Source: Sulfuriferula multivorans
Lineage (GTDB): Bacteria > Pseudomonadota > Gammaproteobacteria > Burkholderiales > Sulfuriferulaceae
DNA: 64,000 nucleotides
NCBI RefSeq assembly: GCF_003851125.1
Contig: NZ_BGOW01000014.1
Span: forward strand, 1-64,000
Reading direction: 5' to 3'
The notes below the pieces were generated by a model. That model had not been told where the DNA came from. It made no database searches and was given only the letters and a program-made list of their open reading frames with translations. The position numbers and the translations under genes are program-made. Positions 18,256 to 26,835 of the stretch are shown here, in pieces; the first letter of the stretch is position 1; every line of letters begins with the position of its first letter.

Positions 18256-19625
18256 AAATCATCATTCTCGGTGCCGGACAGGTCGGTGCCACGCTGGCGG
18301 AAAATCTGGTCTCGGAAGCCAACGACCTGACCATCGTTGATCTCGACGCGGACAAGCTGGCCCTGCTGCAGGACCGCCTCGACCTGCGCACCGTGGTGGG
18401 CTCCGCTTCACACCCCTCGGTGCTGCGCGCAGCGGGAGCAGAAGACGCCGACATGCTGGTGGCGGTGACGCAGAGCGATGAAACCAACATGCTGGCCTGC
18501 AAACTGGCTGAATCGCTATTTAACATTCCCACCAAGATTGCGCGCATCCGTGCAGCCGATTATCTCAAGCACCCGCAAATCTTCTCGGCAGAGAACCTGT
18601 GTGTGGATTACACCATCAGCCCGGAACAGGAAATCACCAATTATCTGCGCCGCCTGATCGACTATCCGGATGCATTGCAGGTACTGGATTTCGCCGCCGG
18701 AAAAGTGCGCCTGGTTGCAGTGCGCGCCTATCACGGCGGCCCGCTGGTCGGGCACGAATTGCGCGACATACGCAAACACTTGCCGAAGCTGGATGCACGC
18801 GTGGCGGCGATTTTCCGGGGCAACCGCGCCATCATTCCGGAAGGCCACACGGTGATTGAGTCCGGCGACGAAGTGTTTTTTATCGCGGCCACCGAAAACA
18901 TCCGCAGCGTGATGAAGGAAATGCGTCGCCTCGACAAAAAAGTAAGCCGGGTAATGATTGCCGGCGGCGGTAATATCGGCCGCCGTCTCGCCGCTGCGCT
19001 GGAAAACGACTATCAGGTCAAGCTCATCGACCATAACAAAAATAACGGTGCGCGGCTCGCCGCCGAACTGCACAACACCCTGATCCTGGTGGGCGACGCC
19101 ACCGACGAGACGCTGCTCGAGGATGAAAATGTCGACGACATGGACGTGTTCTGCGCGCTCACCAACGACGACGAAGACAACATCATGGCGTCGCTGCAAG
19201 CCAAGCGCATGGGCGCGCACAAGGTGATCGCGCTGATCAACCGCGCCAGCTATGTCGATCTGGTGCAGGGCGGCGAAATCGACATCGCCGTGTCGCCCGC
19301 GCAAGCCACCATCGGGCCGCTGTTGTCGCATGTGCGGCGCGGCGACATGGCGGTGGTACACAGCCTGCGCCGGGGTGCCGCCGAAGCGCTCGAAGCGGTG
19401 GTGCACGGCGACAGCAAGACCTCCAAGCTGGTGAATCGCCGCATCGAGGAAGTGAAATGGCCTGAAGGCGTTACCGTCGGCGCGATTATCCGGGGCGAAG
19501 AAGTCATCATCGCGCACCACGACACGAAAATCGCGGCCGAGGACCACATCATCCTGTTTGTTCCCAACAAGCGCATGATTCCCAAGGTGGAAAAGCTGTT
19601 CCAGGTCGGCTTCGGGTTCATATAA
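18252..19625 (+). CDS. trkA: Trk potassium uptake regulatory subunit TrkA
   Basis: TrkA is the cytoplasmic NAD(H)/ATP-binding gating subunit of the Trk K+ transporter. The 457-residue protein has two RCK-N/RCK-C repeats, with nucleotide-binding loops IILGAGQVGATLAENL and IAGGGNIGRRLAAAL. The TTG start is chosen because it overlaps the ntrX stop (TTGA) and gives the normal N terminus. trkH follows without a gap. Confidence 0.95.
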   Translation: MKIIILGAGQVGATLAENLVSEANDLTIVDLDADKLALLQDRLDLRTVVGSASHPSVLRAAGAEDADMLVAVTQSDETNMLACKLAESLFNIPTKIARIRAADYLKHPQIFSAENLCVDYTISPEQEITNYLRRLIDYPDALQVLDFAAGKVRLVAVRAYHGGPLVGHELRDIRKHLPKLDARVAAIFRGNRAIIPEGHTVIESGDEVFFIAATENIRSVMKEMRRLDKKVSRVMIAGGGNIGRRLAAALENDYQVKLIDHNKNNGARLAAELHNTLILVGDATDETLLEDENVDDMDVFCALTNDDEDNIMASLQAKRMGAHKVIALINRASYVDLVQGGEIDIAVSPAQATIGPLLSHVRRGDMAVVHSLRRGAAEALEAVVHGDSKTSKLVNRRIEEVKWPEGVTVGAIIRGEEVIIAHHDTKIAAEDHIILFVPNKRMIPKVEKLFQVGFGFI

Positions 19626-21083
19626 GTGTTGCGCGTTTTCCCCATCCTCAATGTCATCGGCCTGGTGGTGCTGCTGTTTGCCTTCACCATGCTGGTGCCG
19701 TGGGGCGTAGCGTTTTATTACCATGACGCTGCGCGCGGTGCGTATGACGACGCCATTCTGATTACTTTCGCCGCCGGATTGCTGCTCTGGCTCTCCACCC
19801 GTCACCTGCGCCGCGAATTGAAAATCCGCGACGGCTACCTGCTGGTGGTGCTGGTGTGGGCGGTGCTGCCCGCGTTTGCCACCTTGCCGCTGCTGATTTA
19901 CCTGCCGCACCTGTCGTTCACCGACGCCTATTTCGAAACCATGTCCGGCCTGTCCACCACCGGTGCAACGGTGTTGAGCGGGCTGGATCAGTTGCCCAAA
20001 TCAATCAACCTGTGGCGCACGCTGCTCAACTGGCTCGGCGGCATGGGGATCATCGTGCTGGCAGTGGCGGTGCTGCCGCTGTTGGGTGTCGGCGGACGCC
20101 AGCTGTTCAAGGCTGAAACGCCGGGGCCGATGAAAGACAGCAAGCTCACGCCGCGCATCGCCCAGACCGCCAAGGCGCTGTGGCTGGCATACAGCGGCAT
20201 TACCGTGGCCTGCATCGTGTCGCTCAAACTGGCTGGCATGAGCTGGTTCGACGCCGTCTGCCATGCCTTCGCCACCATGGGGCTGGGCGGCTTTTCCACC
20301 CACGACGCCAGCGTCGGTTATTTCAATTCGCCCGCCATCGAAGCCGTGCTGATCGTCTTCATGCTGCTGGCGGCGATGAATTTCGCCACCCATTTCCTCG
20401 CCTTGAGCGGGCGTTCGCTGCGCGTCTACCTCACCGACCCGGAAGTGCTGCCGATGCTCGGCCTTGTTTTCGTCGCCTGCGTCAGCCTGGCAGGTTATCT
20501 CTGGTACGTTGGCACCTATGCCAACTACTTGACTGCGCTGCGCTACGTCAGCTTCAACCTGGTCTCGCTCGCCACCGACTGCGGCTTCGCCAATACCGAT
20601 TTCAACCTGTGGCCGATATTCGTCCCGCTCACCATGCTGCTGCTCAGCTGCGTCACCGCCAGCGCCGGCTCCACCGGCGGCGGCATCAAGATGATCCGCA
20701 CGCTGCTGATGCTCAAGCAGGGCAAGCGCGAACTGGAAAAACAAATCCACCCCAACGCTCTGCTGCCGGTCAAACTCCGCCAGAGCGTGATCAGCAATCA
20801 GATCGTGTTCGGGGTGCAGGCGCTGGTCATGCTATACATCATCAGCATCATCGCGCTCACCCTGGTGCTGGTTGCCAGCGGGCTGGATTTCGTCTCGGCG
20901 TTTTCCGCCATCATCGCCTGCATCAACAACGCCGGTCCGGGCCTGAATAAAGTCGGGCCCGCCACCACCTACGCCATCCTCACCGACTTCCAGACCTGGG
21001 TGTGCAGCTTTACCATGCTGCTAGGCCGACTCGAACTATTCACCCTGCTGGTGTTATTCACACCGGCTTATTGGCGCAAATAA
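19626..21083 (+). CDS. trkH: Trk potassium transporter channel subunit TrkH
   Basis: TrkH is the membrane channel of the Trk K+ uptake system and is gated by TrkA. The 485-residue protein has the four pore-loop repeats, including MSGLSTTGATVLSGLD, FATMGLGGFSTHD, ATDCGFANTDFN and the late AFSAIIACINNAGPGLN. The GTG start comes directly after the trkA TAA. Operon membership with ntrYX and trkA is clear from spacing. Confidence 0.94.
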   Translation: MLRVFPILNVIGLVVLLFAFTMLVPWGVAFYYHDAARGAYDDAILITFAAGLLLWLSTRHLRRELKIRDGYLLVVLVWAVLPAFATLPLLIYLPHLSFTDAYFETMSGLSTTGATVLSGLDQLPKSINLWRTLLNWLGGMGIIVLAVAVLPLLGVGGRQLFKAETPGPMKDSKLTPRIAQTAKALWLAYSGITVACIVSLKLAGMSWFDAVCHAFATMGLGGFSTHDASVGYFNSPAIEAVLIVFMLLAAMNFATHFLALSGRSLRVYLTDPEVLPMLGLVFVACVSLAGYLWYVGTYANYLTALRYVSFNLVSLATDCGFANTDFNLWPIFVPLTMLLLSCVTASAGSTGGGIKMIRTLLMLKQGKRELEKQIHPNALLPVKLRQSVISNQIVFGVQALVMLYIISIIALTLVLVASGLDFVSAFSAIIACINNAGPGLNKVGPATTYAILTDFQTWVCSFTMLLGRLELFTLLVLFTPAYWRK

Positions 21084-21085
21084 CC

Positions 21086-21427
21086 ATGATCACACCCATC
21101 ATACTGAACTTCGAAAAAATGCTTGCCGCTGGCAAGGACAATGCCCTGCTGCGCTTCTCTCTCGGTAATGAATATCTCAAGATCGGCGATCCTGCCAATG
21201 CTGCAACGCACCTGAAGCAGGCGGTAGTACAGGATCCAAAATATTCCGCAGCCTGGAAATTATTGGGCCGTGCGCTGGTCGAATCCGGACATCCTGCCGA
21301 AGCCCTGGCTGCATACCATGACGGCATCGCCGTAGCTGAAGCAAAAGGTGACAAGCAGGCCGCAAAGGAAATGGCTGTATTTGCGCATCGCATCGAAAAA
21401 CAGCTTGGCGCAACCGATGGCGAATAA
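21086..21427 (+). CDS. tetratricopeptide-repeat protein
   Basis: The ATG two bases after the trkH stop gives 113 residues with two to three TPR helices: LRFSLGNEYLKIGDPANAAT, WKLLGRALVESGHPAEALAA and a charged C-terminal helix. TPR proteins scaffold protein-protein contacts; no partner can be named. An upstream in-frame extension into trkH is possible but would have a non-TPR leader. Confidence 0.8.
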   Translation: MITPIILNFEKMLAAGKDNALLRFSLGNEYLKIGDPANAATHLKQAVVQDPKYSAAWKLLGRALVESGHPAEALAAYHDGIAVAEAKGDKQAAKEMAVFAHRIEKQLGATDGE

Positions 21428-21505
21428 CAGCAGGGATTTATCCGGCATGAATTTGGTCTTTGCGAGAGCCAAATAGCTTACGCGATACCAGAAATGGAGG
21501 CGAAA

Positions 21506-22201
21506 ATGATAGACGTTTATTACTGGACCACGCCAAATGGTCACAAAATCACGATCTACGCGGAAGAAGCGGAAATACCCTACCGTATCGTGCCGGTGAA
21601 CATTGGAGCAGGTGATCAGTTTCGGCCGGATTTTCTCAGCATCGCTCCGAATAACCGTATCCCGGCGATTATCGACTATGCGCCTGCTGATGGCGGCGCC
21701 GCCATCAGTGTGTTCGAGTCTGGAGCCATTCTGCAATATCTGGCCGAGAAAACCGGCAAATTCCTGCCTGCCGATCTTCGCGGCCGCACCGAAGTCATGC
21801 AATGGCTGTACTGGCAAATGGCCGGACTCGGACCGATGGCGGGGCAGAATCACCATTTCGTGCAATACGCACCGGAAAAAATCCCATATGCAATCGAGCG
21901 CTACGTTAAAGAAACCAATCGTCTCTACGGCGTACTGGACAAGCGCCTGGCCGACCGAGAATTCGTCGCTGACGCCTATTCGATCGCAGATATGGCGATT
22001 TATCCCTGGGTCGTGCCATACGAGCGCCAGGGCCAAAAGCTGGAAGATTTCCCGCACCTCAAACGCTGGTTCGAGACCATCCAGGCGCGCCCCGCTGTGC
22101 AACGCGCCTATCAGGTGGCGCAAGAGATCAACGAGCGGCCAGTGGTATCCGACGCATCGCGCTCGATATTGTTTGGACAGACAGCCGGCGTCGTGAAATG
22201 A
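21506..22201 (+). CDS. glutathione S-transferase, YfcG/YghU-like
   Basis: A thioredoxin-fold N-terminal domain with YYWTTPNGHKITIYAEEAEI carries the Thr/Asn active-site signature of nu-class (YfcG-like) enzymes. It is followed by an all-helical C-terminal domain (QWLYWQMAGLGPMAGQNHHF). Such enzymes act as disulfide-bond reductases on glutathione-linked substrates. The start at 21506 is preferred over 21494 because a GGAGG site lies about seven bases upstream. 231 residues. Confidence 0.88.
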   Translation: MIDVYYWTTPNGHKITIYAEEAEIPYRIVPVNIGAGDQFRPDFLSIAPNNRIPAIIDYAPADGGAAISVFESGAILQYLAEKTGKFLPADLRGRTEVMQWLYWQMAGLGPMAGQNHHFVQYAPEKIPYAIERYVKETNRLYGVLDKRLADREFVADAYSIADMAIYPWVVPYERQGQKLEDFPHLKRWFETIQARPAVQRAYQVAQEINERPVVSDASRSILFGQTAGVVK

Positions 22202-22256
22202 GTGATTCCGCCTGAATGATTTTGACGATAGCCATGCAATCTATACAAATTGAGGA

Positions 22257-23192
22257 ATGAACGCTGTGACTGAAATCATTATTCATCATTATCCCGCTTC
22301 CCCCGTTTCCGAGAAAATTCGCACCGGAATGGGGCTCAAGCAGCTCTCCTGGCGCTCTGTCGAACAAAACCGCCTGCCGGACCGGCCCGAACTGTTCGCC
22401 ATGACCGGCGGCTACCGGCGCATTCCCGTCATGCAAATTGGCGCCGACATCTATTGCGATACGCAATGCATTCTGCGTGAGATGGAACGCCGGGTCCCGA
22501 CCCCGACTTTTTTTCCAAACAATGGCGCAGGTCTGCCTTTCGCGCTCTCGCGCTGGTCCGATGGCGCGATGTTCGAGCTGGCGTTCCGTGTGGCTTTCGC
22601 ACCGGTTGCTGACAAGCTGCCTGCGGCACTGATTGCGGATCGAACGCGGCTCTATCTGGGCGAACAGGGCGATCTCAAAAACGAAGCCGCTGATCTGCCG
22701 CACACGCTGGCCCAACTGCGTCCTCAACTCGGCTGGCTGGAAGCCTGCCTGACCAGCGGACAGCATTTCATGCTGGGTGGTGAGCCGGGCATGTCCGACC
22801 TGCTCGCCTGGTACTTCGTCTGGTTCGTGCGCGAACGCTATGCAGCTGCACCGGAGTTTATGGCCGAATTCCCGCTGCTCAACGCCTGGGTGCAGCGCAT
22901 GCAGGCGATCGGCCATGGCAAATCAACACCCATGACACCGGTTGAGGCGCTGGCTATTGCGAAGGCGGCAGAACCCGCAACACAGGAAAAATCCGACCCA
23001 CATGATCCGCAAGGCCTGAGTCCTGGCATGAAAGTCACCGTTGTACCCATCACGCATGGCGGCGACCAACCCGTTGAGGGTAAGGTCCTTGCCGTCGATC
23101 GTGACACGATTGCGATATCTCGTGAACATCCGGATTGCGGACGCGTTGCCGTGCACTTTCCCCGCGTAGGTTACCGCGTGACACTTCGCTGA
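22257..23192 (+). CDS. glutathione S-transferase family protein with C-terminal extension
   Basis: The 311-residue protein has an N-terminal GST thioredoxin-like domain (IIHHYPASPVSEKIR, GGYRRIPVMQIGADIYCDT) and a helical GST domain. About 60 further residues (from SPGMKVTVVPITHGG) look like a small beta domain. The usual catalytic Cys/Ser position appears to be SPVS. It follows the previous GST by 55 bp and may be co-transcribed. The substrate is unknown. Confidence 0.82.
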   Translation: MNAVTEIIIHHYPASPVSEKIRTGMGLKQLSWRSVEQNRLPDRPELFAMTGGYRRIPVMQIGADIYCDTQCILREMERRVPTPTFFPNNGAGLPFALSRWSDGAMFELAFRVAFAPVADKLPAALIADRTRLYLGEQGDLKNEAADLPHTLAQLRPQLGWLEACLTSGQHFMLGGEPGMSDLLAWYFVWFVRERYAAAPEFMAEFPLLNAWVQRMQAIGHGKSTPMTPVEALAIAKAAEPATQEKSDPHDPQGLSPGMKVTVVPITHGGDQPVEGKVLAVDRDTIAISREHPDCGRVAVHFPRVGYRVTLR

Positions 23193-23328
23193 GACTGACG
23201 CGCAATGCCAGGTTACCAAGTGCAACCATATTGATGAAGACCGGTCCAATTTTTGGAGATCCTCTAAACTGAACTAGAATAGATCTGTAGCCGATATCAG
23301 GATTGTCTATTGGCTACTGGTTTTGTCG

Positions 23329-23352
23329 ATAGAATGCCACGTCGGATTCTAT
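23329..23352. promoter_or_regulatory. inverted repeat upstream of the HiPIP gene
   Basis: Perfect 7-base arms ATAGAAT and ATTCTAT lie ten bases apart, 38 bases before the HiPIP start. It could be an operator or a leader hairpin; no regulator is implied by the sequence. Confidence 0.3.
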
Positions 23353-23389
23353 TTTATGGGTTTGCTTTTCTTTCTTACTGGAGGTCAAG

Positions 23390-23683
23390 TTGGACACGTT
23401 AAACAGCAAAAAAGTCACACGCCGTTCTTTCCTGAAAGGTGCTGCTCTGTTGGCAAGTATCGCTGTCGTACCTGCAGCCATTACCAGCAAAGACGCATCG
23501 GCAGCAGCCAAAGCAACACAGGCAGCCATGCAATATCAGGATCATCCCAAAGGAAAACTGGAATGCAGTAATTGCATTCAGTACATTCCCGGTAAAACTG
23601 CCAAGGCAAAAGGTACTTGCAAGGTAGTGGAAGGCGCAATCAGCCCACAAGGCTATTGTCTTGCCTACGCACCAAAAGCCTGA
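23390..23683 (+). CDS. high-potential iron-sulfur protein (HiPIP)
   Basis: A periplasmic one-electron carrier with a [4Fe-4S] cluster that moves between 2+ and 3+, used in photosynthetic and sulfur- or iron-oxidising chains. The Tat signal VTRRSFLKGAA (about 9-39) fits export of a folded cluster protein. The four cluster ligands are Cys59, Cys62, Cys77 and Cys90 in the order C-x2-C-x14-C-x12-C. The TTG start follows a strong TGGAGG ribosome site. 97 residues. A preceding 196-bp gap suggests its own promoter. Confidence 0.93.
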   Translation: MDTLNSKKVTRRSFLKGAALLASIAVVPAAITSKDASAAAKATQAAMQYQDHPKGKLECSNCIQYIPGKTAKAKGTCKVVEGAISPQGYCLAYAPKA

Positions 23684-23703
23684 GTTTTCTGCTTGGCTTC
23701 AAC

Positions 23704-23804
23704 GGGTCAGTACACCAACGCCAATTTGTTAAGCAGCGAAGGGCCGGCCAAATCTGTCTTTGCTATTGGCCGTTCTGCTCGGCGGTTAAACGGTGTACTG
23801 ATCC
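23704..23804. repeat. 101-bp element with 13-bp terminal inverted repeats
   Basis: The outer arms GGGTCAGTACACC and GGTGTACTGATCC are complementary at 12 of 13 positions. An inner pair GGCCAA/TTGGCC and AGCAG/CTGCT would extend folding. It contains no ORF. It could be a MITE-like remnant of an insertion sequence or a structured RNA end of the HiPIP transcript. Confidence 0.45.
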
Positions 23805-23874
23805 AGGTTCTTTAGTCCAACGGGCTAGAGTGCCGGTATCAGACGGTACAAATTATTATTGCGGATGGGGTATG

Positions 23875-23950
<76 letters not shown>

Positions 23951-24004
23951 ACTTCGAACATGAATTCTACACGAAGATTTTTCGTTAATCGCTAGATAGT
24001 GTCG

Positions 24005-24403
24005 TCACGAGATAGCGAGCCAAAGCGCAAGGCAGCGTATGCGGACTGCAGCCAGGAATGATGCGGCGTTTTTGGCGTAGCGCGTAGCGATCCCTCGCCA
24101 GCGTTTGAGATGCAGAAATGCGTTCTCAACGAGGTGGCGGTGTCGGTAAAGATGCTTGTCATAGCTTCGTTGCTCCTTTCTGTTTTTGCGAGGCGGGATC
24201 ACGATGCTCATGCCTTGAGCGGTGGCTTGCTCAACGATGGCATCGCTGTCGTAGCCCTTGTCAGCCAACAGATGCCCGGCACTGAGTCCTTCAATCAATT
24301 GCGCAGCCTGCGTGCAATCTGCTGTGGTACCTTGCGTAACAATGACTCGGATCGGCATACCAAACGCATCCACGGCCAGATGTAGCTTGGTGTTGAGCCC
24401 CCT
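24005..24403 (-). CDS. IS5-family transposase, C-terminal frame (OrfB)
   Basis: This frame carries the rest of the DDE catalytic domain: LNTKLHLAVDAFG, LLADKGYDSDAI with the second Asp, and HLVENAFLHLKRWRGIATRY with the Glu-containing Y-(2)-R-(3)-E-(6)-K-like end. There is no independent good start; it is reached by a -1 shift near 24403 from OrfA. The product is 132 residues from the shift point, and the fused transposase would be about 254. Confidence 0.85.
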   Translation of the reverse strand, partial: RGLNTKLHLAVDAFGMPIRVIVTQGTTADCTQAAQLIEGLSAGHLLADKGYDSDAIVEQATAQGMSIVIPPRKNRKEQRSYDKHLYRHRHLVENAFLHLKRWRGIATRYAKNAASFLAAVRIRCLALWLAIS

Positions 24404-24768
24404 TTTGTAAGGCTCATGGCTTGATTGCCGCCACGGGCACCTGCGGCGTGCGGATGAACCTTGATATGGCTGGCATCAATCATCAGCCATTCGTAATCAG
24501 GATCATCGATCAATTGCTCCAGCAATGCCTCCCAGGCTCCGTTGTCACGCCATCGGCAGAACCTTCGGTGCGTGTTCTTCCAGTCCCCGTACGAGGGCGG
24601 TAAATCCCGCCATGGCGCACCCGTTCTCAAAATCCAACATACCGCATTGATAAATCGTCGGTTGTCGTGTGCGATGCCGCCCCACACGCCTTTACGCCCC
24701 AGCAATCGCGGCTCAAGTAGAGCCCACGCCGCATCGGAGATGTCATGTCTTTGATAGGCCTCAGCCAT
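24295..24768 (-). CDS. IS5-family transposase, N-terminal frame (OrfA)
   Basis: The 157-residue frame begins MAEAYQRHDISDAAWALLEP and contains GAPWRDLPPSYGDWKNTHRR and the first catalytic Asp in WLMIDASHIKVH, all typical of the IS427 group. After SLTKGG it continues in a meaningless frame. The sequence ACAAAAGGGGGC near 24408-24397 is a good slippery site for a -1 shift into OrfB. Confidence 0.88.
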   Translation of the reverse strand: MAEAYQRHDISDAAWALLEPRLLGRKGVWGGIAHDNRRFINAVCWILRTGAPWRDLPPSYGDWKNTHRRFCRWRDNGAWEALLEQLIDDPDYEWLMIDASHIKVHPHAAGARGGNQAMSLTKGGSTPSYIWPWMRLVCRSESLLRKVPQQIARRLRN

Positions 24769-24830
24769 TCGCGTCCACCGCAGTTTATGTAAAAAACCAC
24801 TTTAACATATCTCGTGACGACACTATCTAG

Positions 24831-25071
24831 TCTGCAGGTGGTGCTGAACCAGTGCGGCGATTCTGGTAGTTCAAAGAATTTTTTCTATACTTGACTGCAA
24901 TTCCGGGTGCGCACAAAAAAATAAACCCACATCTGTCGAAAATGCTGTAGTCTTACCGGAGTTCTATGGAATTCAAGCACCAAATTGCGGTACTTTAAGT
25001 TGGCCCTGTTTTTTCTTGATTCGATAGACCTCGGGCGACCGCCCAAACGACTTATGAGTTAGGAAAAGAAA
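24831..25071 (+). promoter_or_regulatory. cspA upstream region
   Basis: These 241 bp between the IS end and cspA hold no ORF. A TATACT hexamer near 24885 could be a -10 element. Downstream of it the DNA is AT-rich and contains the short hairpin GGGCGACCGCCC near the gene. Long leaders are typical of cold-shock genes, where they control mRNA stability and translation, but no thermosensor fold was demonstrated here. Confidence 0.35.
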
Positions 25072-25275
25072 ATGGCATTAGGTACTGTTAAATGGTTTAA
25101 CGACGCTAAAGGTTTTGGATTCATTACCCCCGATGATGGCGGTGATGATTTATTCGCCCACTTCTCGGCGATTAATGCAGACGGCTTCAAAACGCTGCAA
25201 GAAAATCAGCGTGTCAGCTTCGAAGTAACAACCGGACCTAAAGGCAAACAAGCCTCTAATATCCAAGCGGGCTAA
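25072..25275 (+). CDS. cold-shock protein, CspA family
   Basis: The 67-residue OB-fold protein has the RNA-binding motifs KGFGFI (RNP1) and DLFAHF (RNP2) and begins [17 protein letters not shown]. Such proteins bind single-stranded RNA and DNA and act as RNA chaperones. An AGGA ribosome site precedes the ATG, and a strong terminator follows 13 bp after the stop, so it is monocistronic. Confidence 0.95.
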   Translation: MALGTVKWFNDAKGFGFITPDDGGDDLFAHFSAINADGFKTLQENQRVSFEVTTGPKGKQASNIQAG

Positions 25276-25288
25276 GTTTCACCCGCCA

Positions 25289-25321
25289 ACAAAAAACCCC
25301 CGCCGGTCGGGGGTTTTTTGT
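25289..25321 (+). terminator. rho-independent terminator of the cold-shock gene
   Basis: CCCCCGCCGGTCGGGGG forms a GC stem flanked by an A-tract and a T-tract (AAAAAA/TTTTTT). The symmetry means it could also terminate minus-strand transcription from the ECF sigma gene. Confidence 0.9.
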
Positions 25322-25365
25322 TGCCTAACGCTTGAATGCCTAATCTCTAAAAGACTATGTAACAT

Positions 25366-25980
25366 TCAAACAGTTGCTAACGCTGGTTGCGATTGCCCGC
25401 GCGCCATAACCGATACCGGGCGGCGTTCATCCAGGCCGACCGCAGTCAAAAACGTTTGCATTGCCTTGCGTGCGCGATGTACGCGTACCCAGACATTGGC
25501 TTCGCTGATCGCAAAGCGCCGCGATACGGTTTGCGCAGATTCACCCTCGATTTCTCTGGCATAAAATACTGTCGAGATACTTTTTGGCATGGTTTGCAGC
25601 GCCTGGTCCACACCCTGGAGCAACTGCTGCATCTCCATGGCCTTTTGTGGATTGGGCAGCAAGCTGTCGGCTATCTGATGCAGGCTGAATGAGCCGGGAT
25701 CGTGTTCCAGCAGGTTGTCGCCGGCTTCATCTTCCAGGCACAGGTGGCGCCCGCGCTCCCGAAATGCATCCAGCATTTTGTGTTTGAGTATGCCGGTTAG
25801 CCATACCCGATAGGTCGAACGGCCCGCATAATCATTAGCGCTTTGTAGTGCGGCGAGCAAGGTTTCCTGCACCAGATCATCGGCCAGATGTGAGTCCCTT
25901 ACGTGTTTGAGGGCGAAGTTATAAAGATAGGCGCGATGTTCGGCGGCGGGGTGCGCAATGGTGTCTTGGCTGTGTTGCAT
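25366..25980 (-). CDS. ECF-type sigma-70 family RNA polymerase sigma factor
   Basis: A 204-residue sigma factor with region 2 (HVRDSHLADDLVQETLLAAL) and region 4 (AREIEGESAQTVSRRFAISE, ending in the helix-turn-helix VWVRVHRARKAMQ). There is no region 1.1 or 3, as usual for ECF factors. A GGAG site lies about nine bases upstream of the ATG. No anti-sigma gene is adjacent; the divergent neighbour is a two-component system. The signal and regulon are unknown. Confidence 0.88.
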   Translation of the reverse strand: MQHSQDTIAHPAAEHRAYLYNFALKHVRDSHLADDLVQETLLAALQSANDYAGRSTYRVWLTGILKHKMLDAFRERGRHLCLEDEAGDNLLEHDPGSFSLHQIADSLLPNPQKAMEMQQLLQGVDQALQTMPKSISTVFYAREIEGESAQTVSRRFAISEANVWVRVHRARKAMQTFLTAVGLDERRPVSVMARGQSQPALATV

Positions 25981-26124
25981 GATACATCTCCGCTGGCTTT
26001 GAGTGACAACCCCAGTTTGCTGGCTGATAATCTCGTCTGCGTTGCGCGAACATATCGTTTTGATAACAAATTTTGCGTATTCGATGTCAGGTTGGGCGCT
26101 CTTCTCAGACTAAAGGGTATGGAT

Positions 26125-26835
26125 ATGCTCAATGATTGCCGCACCCTGGTGGTGGAGGACACTGCTGAAATTGCCGATCTGATTCGCCTGCATCTGGAGG
26201 ATTTGGGCCTGCAGGTGACGTGTGCAGCGGATGGAATTTCGGGCTTGGAACTCGCACGAAACGGCATGTTCGATCTGATCGTGCTGGATTTGATGTTGCC
26301 AGGGTTGAACGGTCTGGAAGTATGTCGCGCGTTGCGTTCCGATCCCCGTTATTACACGCCGATTTTGATGCTGACCGCCAAGGCCAGTGAAATCGATCGC
26401 GTGGTGGGGCTGGAACTGGGCGCGGATGATTATCTGGGCAAGCCGTTCAGCATTCCTGAATTGCAGGCACGCGCCAAGGCGCTGCTGCGCCGCTCCGAAA
26501 AAATGCGGGGAGTCGCAGCGCCGGATGATCAATCCATGGTGCGCGCAGGCAGTCTGGAGATCGATACGATGCGCCACGAAGTCCGATTGTCCGGCAGACC
26601 CATCCCATTGACCGCCAAGGAGTTCGATCTGCTGTTGTTCATGGCGCACAACCCTGGCCGGGTCTATTCGCGCGCGCAACTGCTGGATGCAGTTTGGGGC
26701 ACTACGCTGGAATCTTACGAGCACAATGTGAATACCCATATCAACCGGTTACGTGCCAAGGTCGAAGCCGATCCGGCCAATCCGCAATACGTGCTGACCG
26801 TGCGCGGAGTCGGTTACCGCTTTGCTGACAGCTGA
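26125..26835 (+). CDS. OmpR-family response regulator
   Basis: The receiver domain has LVVEDTAEIAD, the phospho-acceptor Asp in LIVLDLMLPGLNG, and GADDYLGKPF. The C-terminal winged helix has the typical LTAKEFDLLLFMAHNPGRVY and VRGVGYRF. The start at 26125 is favoured because AAAGGG lies seven bases upstream; an in-frame ATG at 26119 is too close to it. The stop overlaps the kinase start by one base. 236 residues. Confidence 0.92.
   Translation: MLNDCRTLVVEDTAEIADLIRLHLEDLGLQVTCAADGISGLELARNGMFDLIVLDLMLPGLNGLEVCRALRSDPRYYTPILMLTAKASEIDRVVGLELGADDYLGKPFSIPELQARAKALLRRSEKMRGVAAPDDQSMVRAGSLEIDTMRHEVRLSGRPIPLTAKEFDLLLFMAHNPGRVYSRAQLLDAVWGTTLESYEHNVNTHINRLRAKVEADPANPQYVLTVRGVGYRFADS

Larger units (their letters stand above)
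23992..24830 (-). mobile_element. IS5-family (IS427-like group) insertion sequence
   Basis: The 839-bp element is bounded by perfect 23-bp inverted repeats starting CTAGATAGTGTCGTCACGAG. The outermost CTAG is itself a palindrome and may be the target duplication rather than part of the repeat. It encodes a DDE transposase split over two frames, typical of this group. Both ends and both frames are intact, so it may still be mobile. It lies just upstream of tRNA-Ala. Confidence 0.92.

Noticed and set aside
25903-26835. 310-residue version of the response regulator
   Set aside because: The extra 74 residues overlap the divergent sigma gene start and resemble no domain. The 26125 start has a ribosome site and gives a normal receiver domain.
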